64,000 nucleotides of DNA, taken from the NCBI GenBank assembly GCA_002353285.1, contig DEJJ01000028.1:52055-116054 (forward strand), in the 5' to 3' direction. Each line of letters starts with the position of its first letter. Position 1 is the stretch's first letter. Below the pieces are notes generated by a model that searched no databases, was not told the origin of the DNA, and was given only the letters and a program-made list of their open reading frames with translations. This stretch comes from Porphyromonadaceae bacterium UBA2751. Its GTDB lineage: Bacteria; Bacteroidota; Bacteroidia; Bacteroidales; Muribaculaceae. The position numbers were made by a program, and so were the translations under genes. Positions 61,452 through 64,000 of the stretch are shown here, piece after piece.

Positions 61452-61482
61452 GCAAAGTTATGTATAATTTTTAAATATTCAA
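61452..61482 (-). promoter_or_regulatory. minus-strand promoter without a gene
   Basis: Minus strand: TTG (61482-61480), 19 bp, TAACTTTGC (61460-61452). No annotated gene lies within the following 350 bp on this strand. Confidence 0.5.
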
Positions 61483-61550
61483 TATGTTTTTTGTAGAAAA
61501 ATCAAGACTGTCACGCAACACTCTAGCAATCAACACTCTACAAAAACATG

Positions 61551-62303
61551 TTATTCAACATAAAATTCTCGGAGCTTCACTTCGTGCCCATCGAAACAAG
61601 CATAGGTGAACTGGCTAATCCAGTCGCCCAAGACGGTCATCATCCTGCCACCAGCAAGCGGAACCTGACGTGCAAGATGCAGATGCCCGAATACATAATT
61701 CTTAACCTCGGGATCATGCTTCATGTGCTCTGCGCACCATTCCTCAAGCCTGCGGCAGCACACCTCCTTGAGGCGATCCTCCGTTGCCTGCGAACGAGTC
61801 ACACGATTCTGCTGCGACCAGCCAGTGGCTATGGGATAGGTCCAGCGAGGATGAATGGCAGCATAGAGCCATTGGCACACAGGATTGTAAAAGCACCAAC
61901 GCGTGAAGCGGTACATGGGCTTCTGGTAGCCCACATCATCGCCATGCGAGAGCAGGAACTTAGTGCCCATGATGTCCATTACCGTGTGGCCTCTCAACAC
62001 TGTGAGCCCCACCTCGGTCGCCAGGTAATCAAAGAGCCACACATCGTGGTTGCCCGTGAACCAGTAAATCTTAACACCTGCATCAGCCAGCTCAGCAAGC
62101 TTCCCCAGGAACCGCACATGCCCACGTGGCACCACATGCCGGTATTCATACCAGTAGTCGAGAATGTCGCCAAGCAAGTAGAGCTCGGCAGCATCATCCT
62201 TAATGATGTCGAGAAAATTCACCAGATGGCGCTCATGCTCTCGCTTGTCGATAATATACCTCGCGCCCAGGTGGGCATCCGATATGAAGTAAGCCTTTTT
62301 CAC
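61551..62303 (-). CDS. lpxH: UDP-2,3-diacylglucosamine diphosphatase
   Basis: 250 residues. Calcineurin-like metallophosphoesterase motifs: ISDAHLGARYI, LLGDILDYWYEY, TGNHDVWLFDY, LSHGDDVGY and FGHLHLARQ. The length and pattern match LpxH, which hydrolyses UDP-2,3-diacylglucosamine to lipid X in lipid A synthesis at the inner membrane. Its start overlaps the MIP18-family gene by 4 bp, so the two are coupled. Confidence 0.93.
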   Translation of the reverse strand: MKKAYFISDAHLGARYIIDKREHERHLVNFLDIIKDDAAELYLLGDILDYWYEYRHVVPRGHVRFLGKLAELADAGVKIYWFTGNHDVWLFDYLATEVGLTVLRGHTVMDIMGTKFLLSHGDDVGYQKPMYRFTRWCFYNPVCQWLYAAIHPRWTYPIATGWSQQNRVTRSQATEDRLKEVCCRRLEEWCAEHMKHDPEVKNYVFGHLHLARQVPLAGGRMMTVLGDWISQFTYACFDGHEVKLREFYVE

Positions 62304-62641
62304 TTGTCGCCCTCTTCGTCAAGGTCAAATCCAAGCTCAAGCTTCGCCTCATCGCTCATCATGCGCACATCCCATTCGGGTTCGTAAACCAAATTGACGG
62401 TGCACGAGTTTATGCCGTCGATGCTCTCCACCTTTTGACGCACATCCTCAAAGATGAAATCGGCCATTGGACAGTTTGGCGCTGTGAGCGTCATGTCGAT
62501 GACAACACTTCCATCATCCTGAAGATCAATTTTGTAAACCAAACCCAGGCTGTACACGTCGACAGGTATTTCAGGGTCAAACACCGTCTTGAGCATCATG
62601 ATGATTTGCTCCTCAAGCTTTAATCTCTGTTCTTGTTCCAT
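62300..62641 (-). CDS. MIP18/DUF59-family metal-sulfur cluster assembly protein (SufT-like)
   Basis: 113 residues. MIP18 motifs: VFDPEIPVDVYSLGLVYKI, MTLTAPNCPMADFI with the conserved Cys, and VNLVYEPEWDVRMMS. Such proteins help mature Fe-S enzymes. It is upstream of lpxH with an ATGA overlap. A -7 box TACATTTGC at 62683-62675 on the minus strand lies about 35 bp upstream. Confidence 0.92.
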   Translation of the reverse strand: MEQEQRLKLEEQIIMMLKTVFDPEIPVDVYSLGLVYKIDLQDDGSVVIDMTLTAPNCPMADFIFEDVRQKVESIDGINSCTVNLVYEPEWDVRMMSDEAKLELGFDLDEEGDK

Positions 62642-62674
62642 TATTATAAATAAGATGAATGCTATTTTTGCGTT

Positions 62675-62683
62675 GCAAATGTA
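62675..62683 (-). promoter_or_regulatory. -7 box TACATTTGC for the MIP18-lpxH pair
   Basis: Minus-strand consensus box. A TTG at 62702-62700 is slightly too close (16 bp). Confidence 0.5.
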
Positions 62684-62752
62684 ATGAAAAAAAATCAGTC
62701 AACAGCCTTCAACAGCTATGATTTTAGTTTTTGCCACCCTTTTTAATGACAC

Positions 62753-63451
62753 TCACAGCAATTCCCTGACTTCGAACAGCGACGTGACCGTGTAATCAGC
62801 AATTGGGCAAGACTCGCCTCGCATGTTCAGGTAAATCGTGCGCCACCCAGCATTGCGCGCCCCGGCGATGTCGGTCGATGGGTCATCACCTATCATCACA
62901 ATAGACCGAGCGTCAGCGCCACTCAAGCTCATGGCATAATCATAGATGCCCCGCCTGGGCTTCGTCACACCACAATCCTCACTCAGCACAATGTGGGTGA
63001 TGTAGCTGTTCATACCACCAGCCTCAAGCTTGCACTCTTGCACACCCTTGAATCCATTGCTAATCACATTAATTTCAAAGCCCTTGCTGTGAAGGTATTG
63101 CAGTAGTTCCACAGCACCAGGCACCAAGTGGCTTTGCTTCACAAGCTGCTCCAGGTAGCACGAATTCATCGCAACCGCAAGACTGGCAACATCGCCACTG
63201 CAACCACAGGCGCCTAAGGCAAGCTCAAAGCGCCTCACCTCAAGCACCTCTTTTGCCACAAGGCCATGATTATACTGCTGCCACAGTTCACGATTAAAGT
63301 GCTCATAATGGCCGTGAAACACATGGTAATTAAAGCCACGGTCCGCACAACCCATCATCTCAAAACACGATGCCAGCGCCACCTCACTATTGCGAGTAAA
63401 CCACCACAACGTGTCGTCAATATCAATAAAAACAATTTTTACTCCCTCCAT
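62753..63451 (-). CDS. HAD-superfamily phosphatase (YjjG-like)
   Basis: 232 residues. HAD motifs: FIDIDDTLWWF (nucleophile Asp and DxD), VISNGFKGVQ (motif II), the Lys in GVTKPRRGIYDYA and MIGDDPSTDIAGARNAGW. The cap domain and length resemble YjjG-type nucleotide or sugar phosphatases. Substrate is uncertain. A TAACTTTG box at 63496-63489 on the minus strand lies about 38 bp upstream. Confidence 0.88.
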   Translation of the reverse strand: MEGVKIVFIDIDDTLWWFTRNSEVALASCFEMMGCADRGFNYHVFHGHYEHFNRELWQQYNHGLVAKEVLEVRRFELALGACGCSGDVASLAVAMNSCYLEQLVKQSHLVPGAVELLQYLHSKGFEINVISNGFKGVQECKLEAGGMNSYITHIVLSEDCGVTKPRRGIYDYAMSLSGADARSIVMIGDDPSTDIAGARNAGWRTIYLNMRGESCPIADYTVTSLFEVRELL

Positions 63452-63576
63452 TTGCTCAAGTAGGTTAACTTCTGAAAATCAACGGCTACAAAGTTACCAC
63501 TTTTTTACAACTACTTCCACAACGCTCGCCAATTTGTTACTCAGCTAAAAGAAAAAAAGAAAAAAGACACAAAAAG

Positions 63577-63609
63577 TTTGCACAGTTCAAAAAAGTGTTG
63601 TAATTTTGC
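63577..63609 (+). promoter_or_regulatory. promoter of tRNA-Pro
   Basis: TTTG (63577-63580), 20 bp, TAATTTTGC (63601-63609): one of the best promoter matches in the window. Confidence 0.8.
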
Positions 63610-63655
63610 ATCGCTTTTCGAAAAAACTGGCCTACAGCCAGCGAGAAGCTTTGTT

Positions 63656-63730
63656 CGGGATGTAGCTCAGTCCGGTTAGAGTACGCGTCTGGGGGGCGTG
63701 GGGTCGCTAGTTCGAATCTAGTCATCCCGA
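63656..63730 (+). tRNA. tRNA-Pro (anticodon GGG)
   Basis: 75 nt. The acceptor stem CGGGATG pairs with CATCCCG, discriminator A at 63730; D-arm GCTC/GAGT; anticodon stem CGCGT/GCGTG with loop CTGGGGG (anticodon GGG, reads CCC and CCU); T-arm GCTAG-TTCGAAT-CTAGT. CCA is not encoded. Own promoter and terminator. Confidence 0.97.
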
Positions 63731-63741
63731 CTGAAAAAGAA

Positions 63742-63787
63742 AAGGTTAGTAATTAGGCAATTAAGCCAATTACTAACCTTCTTTTTT
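63742..63787 (+). terminator. terminator after tRNA-Pro
   Basis: A 13-bp stem (arms 63742-63754 and 63768-63780, AAGGTTAGTAATT with its complement) is followed by CTTTTTT. Confidence 0.88.
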
Positions 63788-64000
63788 CACCACCTGCCCC
63801 CCACATCTGCGCTGGAGTCACACTCGCTGGAGCCAAGCTAGACCATTCCCCCAGGTCAAGGAGGCTCCTTTCTTCAGATCAACCTCTTTCACATTAATGA
63901 TAAGTGAGATAGCCATAATAAAAGCGATTGATCTACACAAAGGTAAACCAACCGCCTTGACTCTTAAAAGACGTTGCCGATAAATTGGAATTTATGATGG
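63788..64000. other. window end, no supported gene
   Basis: 213 bp. A minus-strand 32-codon ORF (63916-63818) lies after a lone TACCTTTG box (63945-63938); it is too weak to call. Confidence 0.4.

Larger units (their letters stand above)
61047..61550. other. 504-bp gap: hairpins and an antisense promoter, no gene
   Basis: It contains a 14-bp terminator-like hairpin, a minus-strand promoter at 61452-61482 that reads into gene-free DNA, a long-range stem (CACTCGCA/TGCGAGTG) near 61310-61375, and a 30-codon open stretch without a standard start. Possible small RNA or decayed gene. Confidence 0.5.

Noticed and set aside
63537..63725. 62-codon minus-strand ORF (MTRFELATPRPPDAYSNR start)
   Set aside because: It is the antisense of the tRNA-Pro gene, a well-known annotation artefact.
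63818..63916. 32-codon minus-strand ORF MAISLIINVKEVDLKKGASL...
   Set aside because: A TACCTTTG box lies upstream but there is no -33, no family and no length to judge coding.

Overview
The window is a stretch of a Bacteroidales chromosome with roughly balanced base composition. The evidence is the gene content (FprA flavodiiron protein, split LysO exporter, DUF4105, DUF5683, DUF6089 and DUF6242 family proteins, OmpH next to BamA, secreted proteins with Prevotella/Muribaculaceae-like C-terminal sorting domains) and the many promoters of the Bacteroidetes sigma type (TTG or TTTG about 20 bp before TAnnTTTGC). A gut Muribaculaceae-like bacterium is my best guess, but family assignment is inference. 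No phage, integrase, intact insertion sequence, rRNA operon or CRISPR array was seen, and most of the window is core genome.

Layout. 1-2384 (minus): HExxH protein, HD protein and a D,D-carboxypeptidase (dacB) cut by the window edge. 2506-6024 (plus): a two-gene LysO exporter, the NAD(P)HX repair enzyme nnr and a C40 cell-wall peptidase. 6132-9406 (minus): a fused ATPase-TOPRIM (DUF4435) protein of defence type, a small secreted protein and a protein with three TonB-C-like domains. 9563-16882 (minus): apparent operon parE-coaD-S41 protease-ABC exporter-fprA, ending at a clear terminator. 17082-21752: RluA-type pseudouridine synthase, GHL10 hydrolase and cardiolipin synthase. 22083-30104 (minus): secreted and envelope proteins, including a stand-alone sorting-domain protein. 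30273-38515: EcsC-like protein, priA, fabG, small hypothetical genes, rmuC and a flavin reductase. 38668-42003: glyA with terminator, then an ABC ATPase-permease pair.

42030-50443 (plus) is the chromosome-partition and cell-wall block: parA, parB, DUF5683, two tandem SLT-LysM lytic transglycosylase paralogues, ompH and an orphan vsr. The second transglycosylase lacks the catalytic glutamate. 50554-55888 (minus) is the outer-membrane assembly block (DUF6089, uppS, bamA, two ompH). 55991-57487 is a lipoprotein. 58362-61046 (plus) is a three-gene membrane operon (GYF_2-TPM-GYF_2) in which the TPM protein and the second GYF_2 protein share a C-terminal module. 61551-63451 (minus) holds lpxH, a MIP18-family Fe-S factor and a HAD phosphatase. 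tRNA-Pro(GGG) with its own promoter and terminator closes the window.

The strongest observations are the probable pseudoenzyme next to an intact lytic transglycosylase, the shared tail module in the GYF_2/TPM operon, the single-chain PARIS-like ATPase-DUF4435 protein, a promoter reading into gene-free structured DNA at 61.1-61.5 kb, and short-word tandem repeats (different words, same style) in many intergenic gaps. All family names come from reading motifs by eye; no database search was run.
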